A DNA stretch of 64,000 nucleotides from Aurelia coerulea. Its lineage: Eukaryota; Cnidaria; Scyphozoa; Semaeostomeae; Ulmaridae. Where the stretch lies: the NCBI GenBank assembly GCA_039566865.1, contig CM076960.1:12128501-12192500 (forward strand), written 5' to 3'. Numbering within the stretch: position 1 is the first letter of the stretch; each line of letters starts with the position of its first letter. A program made the translations under genes and the position numbers. Shown piece after piece: positions 10,892 to 22,736 of the stretch. The notes beneath the pieces are model-generated. The model had not been told where the DNA came from and searched no databases. It worked only from the letters and a program-made list of their open reading frames with translations.

Positions 10892-13035
10892 CAGTGGCGT
10901 CGTGGGAGCATGATTTTAGGGGGGGCCAAGGGTCAGAATTTTCCGACAAAGACACATTTTTCCGACAAAAATGAAGCAGGAATATAACGTATAAAAAGTG
11001 GCAAAATGTCTCAGAACTTTTGTCATATAAAAGTTCCATGATAGCGAAGAATTTTTCAAAGGGACACAGCAGTCCTGTTAAGAGGCGATTCTTGTTGGAG
11101 GTGAGGCTGTTGTCGAGACGTGATTGATGTTGGGGGAGATGCTGAAGCTAGATGCGCAAGGAGGGAGGAAAACTGGGGGTCCGGGGGCTTGCCCCGGGAA
11201 AATTTTCTGTGACAACGCCCTTTAGATCGTTGCAAAACGCCCCTATTTTGAAGAATCTACTGTTTGTTTTTCATGGGAAATTTCGAAAAAGGACCTCAAA
11301 AGCACTGAAAAATAGATCGTTTTCAAATTTTAGATAACAACGTGATAGCTTGATATAAATCTTCATTCCTATAAGCATCCGTTTACGGAAACTGACAGTA
11401 GTTCCATCTTAGTAATCATTTCCATCTTCCTCAACAATATTCACTTGTGCAAATTCTGACGAGCAACTCATTGAAAGCTTAATGCACAACCCATAAATCA
11501 GTGGCGGCTGGTGCTATAGGGCACTTGGGGCAGTGCCCCACCAGCAAATCTCAAAGAAAAGTAAAAAATTATCACAAAATCAACAAATAATTTTGTGTTT
11601 GATTCGAATAAAACATCGGCACTGTATTGGAACTTGTTGTGTGAGCCCTATCAAAGGTGTGGGCGTGGCGTCGTTGTTTCTATTGATAAGTGACGTCTAA
11701 TGTCTATCGATATTGATAGAATCGGCTTCTCTTTGAGGCTATCAGAGACGCTGCGATATTTCTTTGACCTTCTTTCTCTTTGTTTCCGTGTTTCTGGGCA
11801 AAGTTTTTTCTGCCCCTCTCAGATCCTTATTGTCATGCGCACTACAGTGTTTTCGTGGTTTTCGTCATTCCATGAAGTTAGCTGATTGGTCAATTTTCGC
11901 AAAATATGGGCAGAAATCAATTTGCCCTCCCCACTCAACAACAGCAACATCCATCGGTGCTTCAAACATTTCGTAGTTTCGTAGGCCTGTTGTTGTCAAA
12001 GAACGATCGAAATGTGATAGACAAAGAGTAGACAAAGTCACGAAGAGAAATTAGAAGTAAAACGTTTGGGCCAGCAGATTGCCCAGAATTTCAGTTGAAG
12101 TAATCATCGCGTGGATTTACAGGGAGCTGGTATTCAAGGTAAGACTAAGACTGGCTTAAAGGTTGCAGCGAGTTTTTGGAGGGCCTACTGTTTCGTATCC
12201 TTGCCTCTTTGCTTGTTGCACTGATGTCTATTTTGTTGCGATTTAAAATGTTTGTTGCATTCTTCAGAGAGAAATAGCACTTCTTACAAATTTGAGATCA
12301 AAACAAAGGAAGGCAAGGAAATATCTTTCGAGGTATTCTGCCGTAAGTAAGCAAGCCCTGAACTGCAGAATGAAAACTTGGTATGCCAAGTTTCTACAGA
12401 AAGTTTCTAGAAAATGTATCGAAAAGGGCGTTGCCAGCATTTTCCGAGCGTTTGAGGGGCGTGGTCACTAAACAATTTTCTGGGGGATACGCCCCCAGAC
12501 CCCACTTCTTCCCAATTTTGCCCCACCAAGTATTTTCCTCACCAGCCGCCACTGCCATAAATGCATGACATTTTTTAAGTATGAAGCGTGCAAAATGAAT
12601 TGTAAATTTATCGTTTTTAACCACCAAAATGAAGGTAAAACGACCGAATTTTTGGGGAAAACTCCAGGAATGTTTTGACCGAAAGCATTTGTCTGAAATT
12701 TCTTCGTCCGAAAATTTTGCGCCTATTGTGTCTATTTTTCCAATAGAAAACACACTTTTCTATCGATTGAAAAAGGAATTTTTTGCAGAAAAACGAACGA
12801 AGGACCTAGTTTTTTGCCGAAAGACCTACTTTTTCATCAAAACTACGTTTTCGCGACCGAAAAAGCGATATTTCATGTACACATTGCGATTACCATAAAG
12901 TAGCTATGTAAAGAAAATAGATTAATTCAATTTTTTTCGATTTTCCGACAAGAGTGGAAAACTGACGAATTTTCCGACAACATTTTCACAGGGGGGCCAT
13001 GGCCCCCCCTGGCCCCCCCGGCCACGACGCCACTG
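10892..13035. mobile_element. hAT-type element A, non-autonomous, 2,144 bp
   Basis: TIRs CAGTGGCGTCGTGG / CCACGACGCCACTG are flanked by an exact 8-bp duplication ACTGTAAG (10884-10891 and 13036-13043). CAG...CTG ends with 8-bp TSDs define hAT. It interrupts a copy of the repeat also found at 8222-8402, which resumes on the far side. The body has TTTTCCGACAA repeats near both ends and a GGGGGC/GCCCCC hairpin near 11180-11203, but no transposase. A second hAT (11499-12554) is nested inside. Confidence 0.92.
11499..12554. mobile_element. hAT-type element B, nested inside hAT A
   Basis: TIRs CAGTGGCGGCTGGTG / CACCAGCCGCCACTG are flanked by the 8-bp duplication CCATAAAT (11491-11498 and 12555-12562). 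Length is 1,056 bp with no transposase frame. The right half contains the hairpin-plus-GGCGTGGTCAC module shared with other hATs here. Being inside element A, it inserted later. Confidence 0.92.
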
Positions 13036-13208
13036 ACTGTAAGCACTGCTTGTTGCTCACAAAAAAGGCTGAAATGAGCTCGGATTTTTCCTATATACTG
13101 ACCTATTCCCTAGGGGCTATGAAACTGCTCTCCCCAGGCCTCTCAAGCAGTCTCGGGTGTGTAGAACATTAGAGTCTTGGAATTTCGCGAGACTTCTCCG
13201 GTGAGAAT
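13036..13208. repeat. Second copy of the 8222-8402 repeat
   Basis: Begins directly after the hAT A target duplication and follows the copy at 8222-8402 to CTCCGGTGAGAATA. Confidence 0.8.
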
Positions 13209-13261
13209 AACAGTGAAACGCTTCTGAGAAATTGCAAATCTCTTTGTCATATTGGAAAGTA

Positions 13262-13691
13262 CATTAAAATCGAAAACTTTCGGACGGAAAAATTTCGGAA
13301 AAACAACTTCGGACAAAAACCTTCGGACGCTTTTTCGAGGATTTCGGACAAAAAACTTTCGGACAAACATTTTTTGCATGAAGCCAAAATATACGTTAAA
13401 ACTAGTTAAATTGTTATGTTATTTAACCATGTTTAAGTTAAATCAACTATATAGATACATATAGGTGCATCCGAAGCATCCAAAAAGCAGTTTTCAAGAT
13501 TGCAGATGAAAAGAAGAGGAGCCTTCATCGACTCAAGAACAATATTACTGACAACTGCAATGTAGAAACTCATTTTGGAAACAGGATCACCGATGACATC
13601 ATATCATTATTTTAACAGTGGCATTGGAAAAAAATGTGTTTTTCCTATTTTCAAAGAATTTAAAACTTTCGGATAGTTTTCGATTTTAATG
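13262..13691. mobile_element. Small inverted-repeat element with TTCGGACAAAAA repeats
   Basis: The ends CATTAAAATCGAAAACT and its complement (13262 and 13691) form a TIR of about 24 bp with a few mismatches. Inside, TTCGGAC(A)AAAAAC is repeated several times near the left end. No clear target duplication, so the class is unknown. Confidence 0.55.
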
Positions 13692-14084
13692 GACATCATT
13701 CGTGTAAAGAAATTCCCCCTGCAATCTATTCTCAAAGTTGTACAATCTATTATCAAAGTTATCAATTTGTGTCATATGGGAGACCTAAGCCTTGCAAAAC
13801 CTTTCGTTTTTTTGCAAGCCTTCCCAGGTGTTTGCAACGAGAAAACTTATCACATTTTGTTGAAATTATTGATGGTAAAATGGAGGAAAGGAATTTGGAT
13901 TTGTGGTGATATTATTGGTAAATGTATCCGCTGGTTATTGGTGCGAAAAGAGACTGATTTAATGCCCAATACTGGGATTCTGCTGCGGGTGAAGGTAGAC
14001 CCATTAGCTGTCTTGGTAGCAAATAGCTTTAATTTGTAAAAGATTTTGGAAAATCACACAAGCAAATATTTTCATGTTATTCTA
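13692..14084. other. No gene; contains a repeat shared with 25925-26035
   Basis: The segment around 13910-14040 (including GGGATTCTGCTGCGGGTGAA) recurs at 25925-26035 at roughly 85% identity. The 116-codon frame at 13689-14039 is not recognised and probably belongs to this repeat. Confidence 0.5.
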
Positions 14085-14455
14085 GTGAAATTTTGAAAGC
14101 TATGTCTCATTTGTAGCGTTCCTGAAAAAATTCTCGAACATAGGCCAATTTTCAAAGGAATGAAATTTGATGTAACGCCGATCCCTGATTATATTTTTAC
14201 TAACTGCAGAAAAACAAATATTGAGCGGGGCCTGTAGAATTGAATCGATTCGTGGTAGAACCAGCTCTGTGTCTTTATTGGTCAAATATCCGTTTATTTC
14301 CGTTAACATACTCGAAAAGTTCTCTCAAAAACCTTATTGTCAGTCATGTGATCAGAATGCACGATATCATTGGCTAATAAAGGGGAAATCAGATGGTTTG
14401 CGGCTTTCCCTATGCCCTATCAAAATATTTTACTTGTATGCTATAAGTAGAAGCC
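14085..14455. repeat. Dispersed ~370-bp repeat, copy 1 (copy 2 at 44945-45300)
   Basis: Extended similarity with indels, including CATAGGCCAATTTTC, TGTAACGC(C/T)GATCCCTGAT and CAGTCATGTGATC. No TIR or A tail identifies the class. Confidence 0.75.
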
Positions 14456-14544
14456 CATTTTGACTATTTCAGCCTGTGGTTCTTAATCTACTTTAATTAG
14501 TCAATTAGTCAACTCTTAGTCAATTTTTTCCACCACTATTTTTA

Positions 14545-14951
14545 GCCTGCGTGCAGACTATACCCAAGGAAAGGGTATAGTCTGCGCAATACCGCTCACT
14601 TTTGTGTAGTGCGTGCTTCAGCAATTATTTCGCAATAGTGATAACAAAAACAACTTATTGTTGTAACAGCCAATAAAATGACTTTCCTGCGAAATGAGGA
14701 AGCAATCAGATTTGAGAATGGCTATCATGTGATTAATTCTCAGGCTTCACTTTGTTCTCTAGGCAAACTTCATTGGCAACACAATACTCTGGAATTTTAA
14801 CTACCCTACTGCAGACAATAAGCAGAAGCTAAGAAGAAAGGGCCATTCAAACTGCCATTGAAATGAAATGCTGACGCATACAATACACGATATTGAGCGG
14901 CGTTGCGCAGACTATACCTTTTCCTTAGTTAGGTATTGTCTGCTCGCAGGC
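14545..14951. mobile_element. MITE with TA flanks
   Basis: Ends GCCTGCGTGCAGACTATACC and the complement of GCCTGCGAGCAGACAATACC, each flanked by TA (14543-14544, 14952-14953). The subterminal GTATAGTCTGCGCAA is itself inverted within each end. A one-ended relative lies at about 26030-26090. TA flanks suggest a Tc1/mariner-type transposase. Confidence 0.7.
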
Positions 14952-14959
14952 TACACTAA

Positions 14960-15750
14960 ATTATGCTTCATCCACAATCACTTTAATATCTGTCGTTTAT
15001 GATTATTGTTTTTCTTTTGCAACCACCTCTAAGGGGACCGTTATGGAAATAAGGTCAATATGACCTTTTAATGCTATCCCTGCACTACAATTAGGGGTGT
15101 TTTTAACGTATTTATTTAATGAGCATTGTCATCGTATTTCATCTATTTTTAGCTTTTTTAAAACTTGTAAATTCTATTTGTTTCTTGTAAGTTTTTTATT
15201 TTATGTGGCAAATATAAACATACATAACATACAAACATCCACTAAGTTCTTATGCGCACGTTTTTACTTTAGCTGTATAATATATGCTATTGTAAGTGCC
15301 ATCAGTTAACAATTCAGTGATGATAATTATAATAACTTGGTACACAACTTATCTATGTTTGCAGGCATCAGAAATTTATTAATGTAATGACTTCATCGGT
15401 ACTTATGACGTCATATTTTTGATTAAGTAGTCAATTTTGCTTGAAAAGATCATGGAATGGCTTCAAATATATGCGAAAATGGTGTTGTTAAATTGTAATT
15501 AATGAGGAAACAACTTTGCCTGGAATCTGATTGTCCTTAATTTGTTAGTTAATTGATTAGGAACGAATTATATCTGTAATTTTTCTCTATCAATCAAAAC
15601 ACAGAAACATGCAACAATACAACTATTATGCCACTCTTTGCAGGAAAAGACAAGTAGTCAGCGAGTTCCCACAATGAGTCACACTTAAAATTAACTAAGG
15701 AATTAAACGCAAAAGAAAAATTACAATTGAAAGGAACGAAAAAGAAGAAC
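14960..15750. other. No gene seen
   Basis: AT-rich DNA between a MITE and the split SINE. Small frames such as 15097-15309 are hydrophobic by composition and not recognisable. Confidence 0.5.
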
Positions 15751-15753
15751 CTG

Positions 15754-15826
15754 ATCGCAGTGGTGTAATGCTCTGACCAGAACAGTCAGAACAGTCAGGT
15801 TTAGTGGGTTCGATACCCGGTAGGAC
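15754..15826 (+). mobile_element. tRNA-derived SINE, 5' half (split by hAT C)
   Basis: Contains CGCAGTGGTGTAA (A-box region) and GGTTCGATACCC (B box). Matches the first part of the full SINE copy at 37133-37318. The second half resumes at 17535 after the hAT insertion. Confidence 0.85.
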
Positions 15827-17526
15827 CAGTGGCGAAGTTAGAGGGCATGCTTGTCTTGCTCAGCATGACCAAACATTTTCAAAAATAACATTTTTTTCAA
15901 TCACAAAAAATAGGTTTTTCTGCTCGAAAACGCAGTTTCTTATCGCCTAACCAGTTCAAAAATACAACGATTGATCGAATGACCCCCCCCTGGTCAATAT
16001 GGCTTCTGATGATATCCCCCGTATTCAGTTCGGCTAAGCCAATGAGATTCGCCACTGAGAGCAAGACGAAAGTCAACAGGGCATCCAATCTGGTCATGTC
16101 CTCAATCCTTGGCACGACCTACCGGAAATCCCCCTATGAATACTGTCATGCCCATAAGGTTGGTACCCTATGTTTCATCATGCCCGACAAAGGAGTCCAC
16201 TTCTGAGACAAAAGGAACGAACAAAGCTTGGTCTGCCAAAGCGAGAAGAGCATGACCTCGTCGTTATAATCATCATAACCTAATCCCACAATTTCGATGA
16301 ATGGTTCGTTTTGATTGGCTGAATATTTTATTCTGCAAAATCATTGCAAAGATTTTCCACATCAAGGCATGTCAAGTTCTCAGGGCATGAGTGTCGTATA
16401 CATGGCAAACCTGTGTCATTTCGTGAGTTTCACTCTGACAAGAGTGTGTTTAGGCCTAGCCGATTATGGCACAAGTTCAAGCTCAGGGAATTATTGCTGA
16501 CTGATCGAGACCTTGTGTCTCAGTTATTAAGAATGTCCTTTGCTTCGAGGACTGTTGCTGAGCAGAAGCACATCTACCAACTACAGCGACCAATGCGAAA
16601 ATTGGCTGTGTGCGAGTGAAGGTATGAAAGGGGCTGTTTTGTTGGCCATGTACATTAGTAGGCCAGGCAGGTGTATCCCAAACATGGACAGAAACAGGCT
16701 ATACCAACATTCATGGCATGTGTTCCTCTCTGATTGCAAAACTGGCTAGGTGCACTGGTGCAGTATTATCATAATTTGTTGCTGACTATGAGAACTTTCA
16801 CATGCCCACCATCCATGGTGAAGGAACTTTGCTGTTGTCTGTTTAATGATTGCAGTATTATCATAAGTGCTGATCAAAGGACCTTTCCAAGAGAATTTTC
16901 CTGTTTGTGCAGTATTTTCATAATTTGTTGCTGACTATGAGAAATTTCACAAGGAACTTTCCTGTTGGTGATTGCAGTATTATAATCATAATTTTTTACT
17001 TATCAGAACAGCTTCCTCCCACAACAGCCAATTTTCTTTTATGGTCAATTGTAATGCAGTTTGATTACCCCCCAGTTTTACTGTTGCCATGAGCTGGTGG
17101 GGTTCCTTATGCTTAAAAATGGAAAACTCAAGCTAAATTTGCCTTGCAACTGTTCAACAAAATTAAATGTGAAAATCTTGACACAAAATGCCTGCCAAAT
17201 TTATGACAAGCTTAAAATGCCTTTCTTTGAAATGTCAGACTTAAAACAAGAACATTTGAAAACCAAATCTTGGCCTGAAATTTTTGAAAATGGGAGTTTT
17301 CCCTTGTGTTCAGGTGCATATTTAACCTGTAAAGGGATAGGCGTTGTCCCCATCCTTGTGGAAAAGGGGGCATTTCCTGGTTTAAAAAGGGTGTGGCCCA
17401 AAAAAATTTCCGGGGGCTCCGCCCCCGGACCCCCGCGCTCTTTGCGCCTACGGCGCAAAGAGCTTCCCTTTTTGCGCCTTCGGCGCAGATAGCATGACCA
17501 GTCCTTTTGAGCCAGCTTCGCCCCTG
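15827..17526. mobile_element. hAT-type element C, inserted in a SINE, 1,700 bp
   Basis: Ends CAGTGGCGAAG / CTTCGCCCCTG with the 8-bp duplication GGTAGGAC (15819-15826 and 17527-17534). Removing the element and one duplication restores SINE order, as judged from the intact copy at 37133-37318. The interior has imperfect direct repeats (TTTGTTGCTGACTATGAGAA near 16775 and 16925). Near the right end are hairpins CGGGGGCTCCGCCCCCG and CTCTTTGCGCC...GGCGCAAAGAG. No transposase frame. Confidence 0.92.
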
Positions 17527-17534
17527 GGTAGGAC

Positions 17535-17652
17535 CCCACCACTTGAGCGTCATGACAAATGACAAGGGGTCGCGGACTCGATTAGGTCTGCTCTATTTCT
17601 GCGATCCCAGCGCTTGGCGCTGAAAAACGCAACTTCACATTCACCCTCACCT
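17535..17652 (+). mobile_element. tRNA-derived SINE, 3' half
   Basis: Continues from 15826. It runs through GTCGCGGACTCGATTAGG and GCGATCCCAGCGCTTGGCGC to a tail of imperfect TTCACC repeats, as in the intact copy. Confidence 0.85.
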
Positions 17653-17836
17653 TGGGGCTGCTTGATAAAACGGCTGACCGGAAGCTGGTCCAACATGGAT
17701 CCCTTGAACTGTAGAGAAAGAATTGTTCCTATATGTTCCAATATCCGTAGTAAACAATGCAAAACTGAAAGTAAGACTATCAAGCAGGTATTTGGATATT
17801 TTTTTATCGATGTCATCTCGTTATTTAATAAAACTA

Positions 17837-18701
17837 CCGGGTGACCCAATAAAAATTGACCCAACGCAATTTTTCACAGAAAATTAAGTAAGTGGCCGAT
17901 TGAAATGCTTCAAACGTTGTTCTGTCGCTAAAAGACTAGCCCATGCTTTGAGTATTTTTCGCAATTTTTGTCGGTCCCGTAAATTTCCAAAATTAAGGAT
18001 TTTGAGGAAAAGGGCCTGCCTGAAATCCTCTAAAAGTTGTCAAAAACAGGGGATCGATTTACCGCCATTTCAACTCTTCAAAACAACGAGGAGCGTGCTT
18101 CATTTCAACCTGGGAATAGGCAACCCAGTCGGAAGTCTTCAGAGCAATTTTATAGTCCATAGGTATTTAAAAATATTCTCAGGAAAAATGAAACGCGCTC
18201 TGCGTTGTTTTGAAAATCTGAAATGGCTGTAAATCGATTATCGATCCCTTGTTTTTGATGACTTTTGAAAATTTCACGCCTGCCCTTTTCATCAAAATCC
18301 TTAATAGACCTTTTAGCTATTCTACAAAAGAGCCTGGATCGAGCGTTATTTTTATACACGAGGTTCGATAGAGTGGCGTTAGAGCTTCTATCAATATTGT
18401 GCATATTCGAAAATTCTACAAAATGCACTTTGTAGAATTTTCGAATTTGCACAATAGTGATAGAAGCTCTTAACACCACTTTATCGAGCCTCGCGTATAA
18501 AAATAACGCTCGATCCAGGCTCTTTTGTAGAATAGCTAAAAGGTCTATTCAGGAACTTTACTGTGTTCAAAAATTTTGAAAAATACTCATAATTTAGGCC
18601 AGTCTTTTGGTGATAGAGCAACGTTTGAAATATTTCAATGGGCGACTTACTTTCTTTCCTATAACAAATTGCGTTGGGTCACTTTTTCCTGAGTCACCCG
18701 G
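17837..18701. mobile_element. TA-flanked element made of palindromes inside TIRs
   Basis: TIRs of about 135 bp beginning CCGGGTGAC are flanked by TA (17835-17836 and 18702-18703). Between them lie two further palindromes side by side, about 17998-18296 and 18300-18560, so a single strand could fold into a cloverleaf-like shape. There is no transposase. TA target use suggests Tc1/mariner mobilisation. It shares the CCGGGTG start and similar length with 43698-44576. Confidence 0.85.
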
Positions 18702-19079
18702 TATACTTTCATTATTCGTGTCTGCCTAGCAACTAGTCATGTGACTAAAACTAAATAATGCCATATTTGGATGTTACTTTGTTATCATATAGTTAAATTT
18801 CATAGCTGTTGAACTAGCAGAGATAATGAGAGAGTCGAAATAGCCCCCAACCCCCCCACTCCGCCCCCACTCCGATAGAAAATCGAAAAAAAATTTGTGC
18901 TGTTATAAGATTTTAATGACATCCGACTTGCAGAGTTTTGACAGAAAAATCTGTTGCCGAGTATTATTTAAAAAAAGAGATTTCTGAAGTCTGAAAAGTG
19001 GTTGCAAGATCTATTCAGAAACAAGTCAAAGTTACTGGTTGCTTCAAAACTAGAGGAGAAACCCGCGAGAATAAATTGG

Positions 19080-19240
19080 TGAAAGCTATACTCCAAAATA
19101 TGAAAATTTGACAAAAAACAACTCGATCTAACAAAATATCTCCTTTTTGCATGTTTTGACAACCTGCTCTAGAAAAATGGCCTTATTTTGATACCCCGTG
19201 CGAGAAAAAATGTGGGAAAACGACACCCTGAAAAACGGCA
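19080..19240. repeat. Dispersed repeat, copy 1 (copy 2 at 23165-23325)
   Basis: Similar blocks contain TGTTTTGA(C/T)AACCTGCTCTAG and TTTTGATACCC(C/T)GTG. Each has an internal twofold subrepeat of about 60 bp. Confidence 0.75.
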
Positions 19241-19380
19241 CATCCCCGTCGGACAAATATTTTAAGTAACCCCCCCCCCATCGGGGGAAAACTCCGTAGT
19301 AAACCTTATAATCTGAATTTCAGCATCAAACGGACTTAAACTGTTCAGTTTATGTAAGGAAAATATCAAATTTTCCTAAT

Positions 19381-19470
19381 ATTTCTGCCTTGCATCGGCC
19401 TTGCAGCAATGACTTCTAGACGCTTTAGCACTTGCAATCCTCTTGGAAGGACGATACCGCCCAGAATAAT
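19381..19470. repeat. Short dispersed repeat (related copy 36892-36980)
   Basis: Shares TTTCTGCCTTGCAT, GCAATGACTTCT and CTTTAGCAC with 36892-36980. No class assigned. Confidence 0.6.
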
Positions 19471-19575
19471 GCTTCTATGCTCCGGGATGACATTCTCATA
19501 TTCCTAAACGGGCAACACATTCTGAAGCATGGAACAGCAATTACTGTAAGACAGGCAATTTGGTCTTCATTTTAA

Positions 19576-20468
19576 CCCTATCTGTACTGGGCGATTTTTT
19601 AGGTATTTTGTACTGGGTGGGGCGTTTTTCGCCCCCCCCCCCCTTTTTCTCCAAAATTACAAAAGATATAACAATAAGACTTACCCCTTTTGTTTTTTAG
19701 ACAATTGGCTATTCAAATATAGCAATGGCAATTAATAAGTCACGTGATTCGTCGCTAGGCAACCGAAAAACTGACGAAAATTGGCAAATTTATACCTTCT
19801 TAAACAGAAAAATTCTATTTAATCAACCACTCAACCGATTTTCTCCAGATTTGTTTCAAATAACAGAAAACATGTAATAGTTTAAAAATACATACTTTGC
19901 AAAAAATTTTAGTTTCTATTTTTAGCACTATTAGCATTAAATTAGTCTTTTGTTGCATGCATTTACTTTCATCGCAGGTTTTTGCCAGTCCTGCCCTTTT
20001 ATCTGGTAAATGTAGACTCAAAATGAATCAAATTAATAAGATGAAGCAAATTAGACTAAAAAAATTTATATTTGACACTTCTTTATCAGGTAAATGACGT
20101 CATAAATGTGAATGACGTCATAGATATTAAATTTTGCTGACATCAGCAAATATGAACAAATTATATATCAAATGAAAGTACTCATCAAATGCAATCGAAT
20201 GGTGCATGTTTAAGATCGATTAAGCAAACGACACGAAAACTACGGACATTTTACCCTTTTTTTGTTTTTACTACTCTCCAAATATGGTATTACTGTGGTC
20301 ACATGATCAGATGTAGAACAATGAAATGTTAAGAATGTAATTGCCTATGAAATTTGAGTAAAAGTCACCAAAACTGGTGGTTATATCTCTTGTCGTTTTA
20401 GCGTAATGCAGCAAAAACTGGTAGGGGGACGAAAAACGACCCCCCCCCCCCCCCCAGTACGAATAGGG
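19576..20468. mobile_element. piggyBac-type MITE, 893 bp
   Basis: Flanked by TTAA (19572-19575 and 20469-20472). Ends begin CCCTAT(C/T)(T/C)GTACTGGG and carry a long G-run/C-run next to GGGCGTTTTTCGCCCC. CCC termini plus TTAA duplication are diagnostic for piggyBac. No transposase frame. A left-end relative lies at 24387. Confidence 0.88.
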
Positions 20469-20472
20469 TTAA

Positions 20473-22206
20473 GCTAGACTGATTACAATTCGTCGTAAAT
20501 TTCGCTCGTTTTTTATATTTTGATTTTAACCCTTTCGCTCAATCTACGACTCATAAAAGCTATGTGAAAACGAGGACAAAACTAATGTACGAGAATTTGA
20601 CCGAGACTTGGTCGGTCGATTGATTGATTGATTGATTGATGGATTCGATTGATTGTTCGTGCCGCAGGGAGACTTCCTAGCTGTGATGGAGGTCATGTGA
20701 CTTTTCCACGCCTTCAAACTTTTTCGGGATGAGTGAACCAGACAAACCTGCGTTCCTTTGACAATCAAAACAATAAAGATTTCGTCAAATTCAGCCAGCC
20801 AGTGGGATCTAATTTCTTTCAAATGAAACAATGATAAATCTAAAACAATACAATCATGATTGTTTCGATTGCTAAAGGAACCCAAGGTATATTTCAGAAA
20901 CTTTTTGCCGAAGCCTTCTGCAACCTATTGTGAGACTGTTTTACGCAAAAAACCTGCACTAGCTATTTTGTAATAATTTAAATCACTAATATTTCTGCTG
21001 TCAATACTATGGTCAACAAAGCATAAACGTTTCATCAAGTTTCGGTTATTCTTTATCTTAAAATGCTTGAGTTTTCTGGCGTTATCTTCAGGGGAACTTT
21101 GCAATGTTTTTTAGAATGTTCTTCGGTCGGGGAAGCTCAAGAAACGAACACAAATTATTCTCGCGAAGAAAAACACCCAAAAAGGCTTCTCAAAACTATA
21201 AATAATTCTCCTAAAAAATGTATAGTTATCCACAACTCTTATGACACATTTGTTTCGTAAGATTGAAAATAGTTTCTGTTTAAGCAGCTTTGTACTGTAG
21301 TCTGTGATTTTAAACTTCAGGAGGAAAGATAAATTGATCGGCACTTTGCAAGAACGAAGAAACGTTTTCAAGGGTCAAGCCTCTTTGACAAATTTACTAT
21401 AATTTGCACACTTCTGCTGTTTATAGAGGAATGTTTCAAGAAATTTCGGGTATCTTTTCCACATCGATTTGAGTTTTCTCTTAACTTTTTGCCGGGTCGA
21501 AGTGCTTACCTCAAGCTCCTTTTTTGTTTTGCTCAGGCCAAAAAGGAATCCTGTGATTCACGATTTGAATTCGCCAAACAGTAAGTCTTCCGGGGTCTTC
21601 CTACAGCAAGTTGGCAAACAAACAAATGCATCCTTTCCCTTCAAAACTCTTTCGTACAGTGCCTTTTGAGATCACTTTTATTCTGTCCGTAGCTGCGCTG
21701 ATAACAACCTCCATTTTGGCAAAAAGCAACGCGAAGCGCTGTCTTATTGACGGGGCGACCAAGGGCACCGACAATTCCAAAAATTACCGAAAATTTTACC
21801 GAAAACTGAAAAATTTACGCGGGAAATTTAAATGAGCCAATCACAGCCGAGCAGCCCCGAATGCTGCAATCTGATTGTAACGTCAGGAACTTGACGTGAA
21901 AACGAGTTTTTGTCCTGATTTTGAGATAGTTTGATTATGAGTCCCTGTTTGAGAGAGCGATTCCATTCAATTCAATAAGTAATTCAACTCAATAGCGAGC
22001 GAAAACTAGGGACGAACTGTAATAAGTCTAGGGTTAAGCCCGATTTGAAAGCTTTTTTTTTTCTATATAATTAGAATTAAAATACAAGAAACAAAACTCA
22101 AATTCAATTATTGTTGAGGTGGAGGCAAAGAAACATAACATTATCAAGTTGCCTCGACACACAACATCACAAATTAACCAACGATTTACATATAAAATCA
22201 ACTTTA
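20473..22206. other. No gene recognised
   Basis: Includes a short (GATT)n run near 20623-20640. Open frames at 20544-20885 (minus), 21063-21260 and 21469-21835 (plus) match no family I can name and lack clear splice signals. TTAACCCT at 20527 and AGGGTTAA near 22035 face one another but share only eight bases. Confidence 0.45.
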
Positions 22207-22215
22207 CACTACTAA

Positions 22216-22727
22216 AACATAGGGCTCAAATCTTTAAAAAGGTCGGTGTAAAATTCTATTGCAGTTTTCTTTGAAATAAATGGCTTGGAAGGAACTTAGA
22301 GTTTTTTGCTGTATATCTACCGTGGCAATTTATTGAAATCTTCCTTAGTTTCAAGATGGCATCATTTATTAAATTTGAGGCTATGACGTCATCAAATTTC
22401 TAAATCCTAAACTAGAAAAGCTACAGATTTCTGCTTGCCACCATGTTTTAGGCCTTCATAAACTATGGTTATCTTTTAGGTTATATAATGTTTCCTCTCC
22501 CAGTTTAGGATTTACGATGATTTAAATTTTTTCAAAATTTTCCATGATTTTTTTCAAAAATAGTTAAATTGCTGCCATTTTGAAAAAAATCAAGATATCA
22601 AAAAATTTCCACGGCAGATTTACAGCAAAGTAACATAAGTTCCTTTCAAGCCATCCAATTCAAAGAAAAATGCCATATAATTTTACACCGACCTTTTTAA
22701 AGATTTAAAAGATTTGAGCCTTATGCT
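22216..22727. mobile_element. MULE-like MITE, 512 bp, 9-bp target duplication
   Basis: TIRs of about 115 bp (A(A/G)CATA(G/A)GGCTCAAATC at the tips) are flanked by an exact 9-bp duplication CACTACTAA (22207-22215 and 22728-22736). Nine-base duplications with long TIRs are typical of Mutator-like elements. No transposase. Confidence 0.85.
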
Positions 22728-22736
22728 CACTACTAA

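Noticed and set aside
15827..16055. Short hAT from CAGTGGCGAA at 15827 to TTCGCCACTG near 16055
   Set aside because: The flanks do not match; the true right end with the GGTAGGAC duplication is at 17526.
20527..22039. 1.5-kb piggyBac element between facing TTAACCCT words
   Set aside because: Only eight terminal bases match and the subterminal sequences are unrelated.
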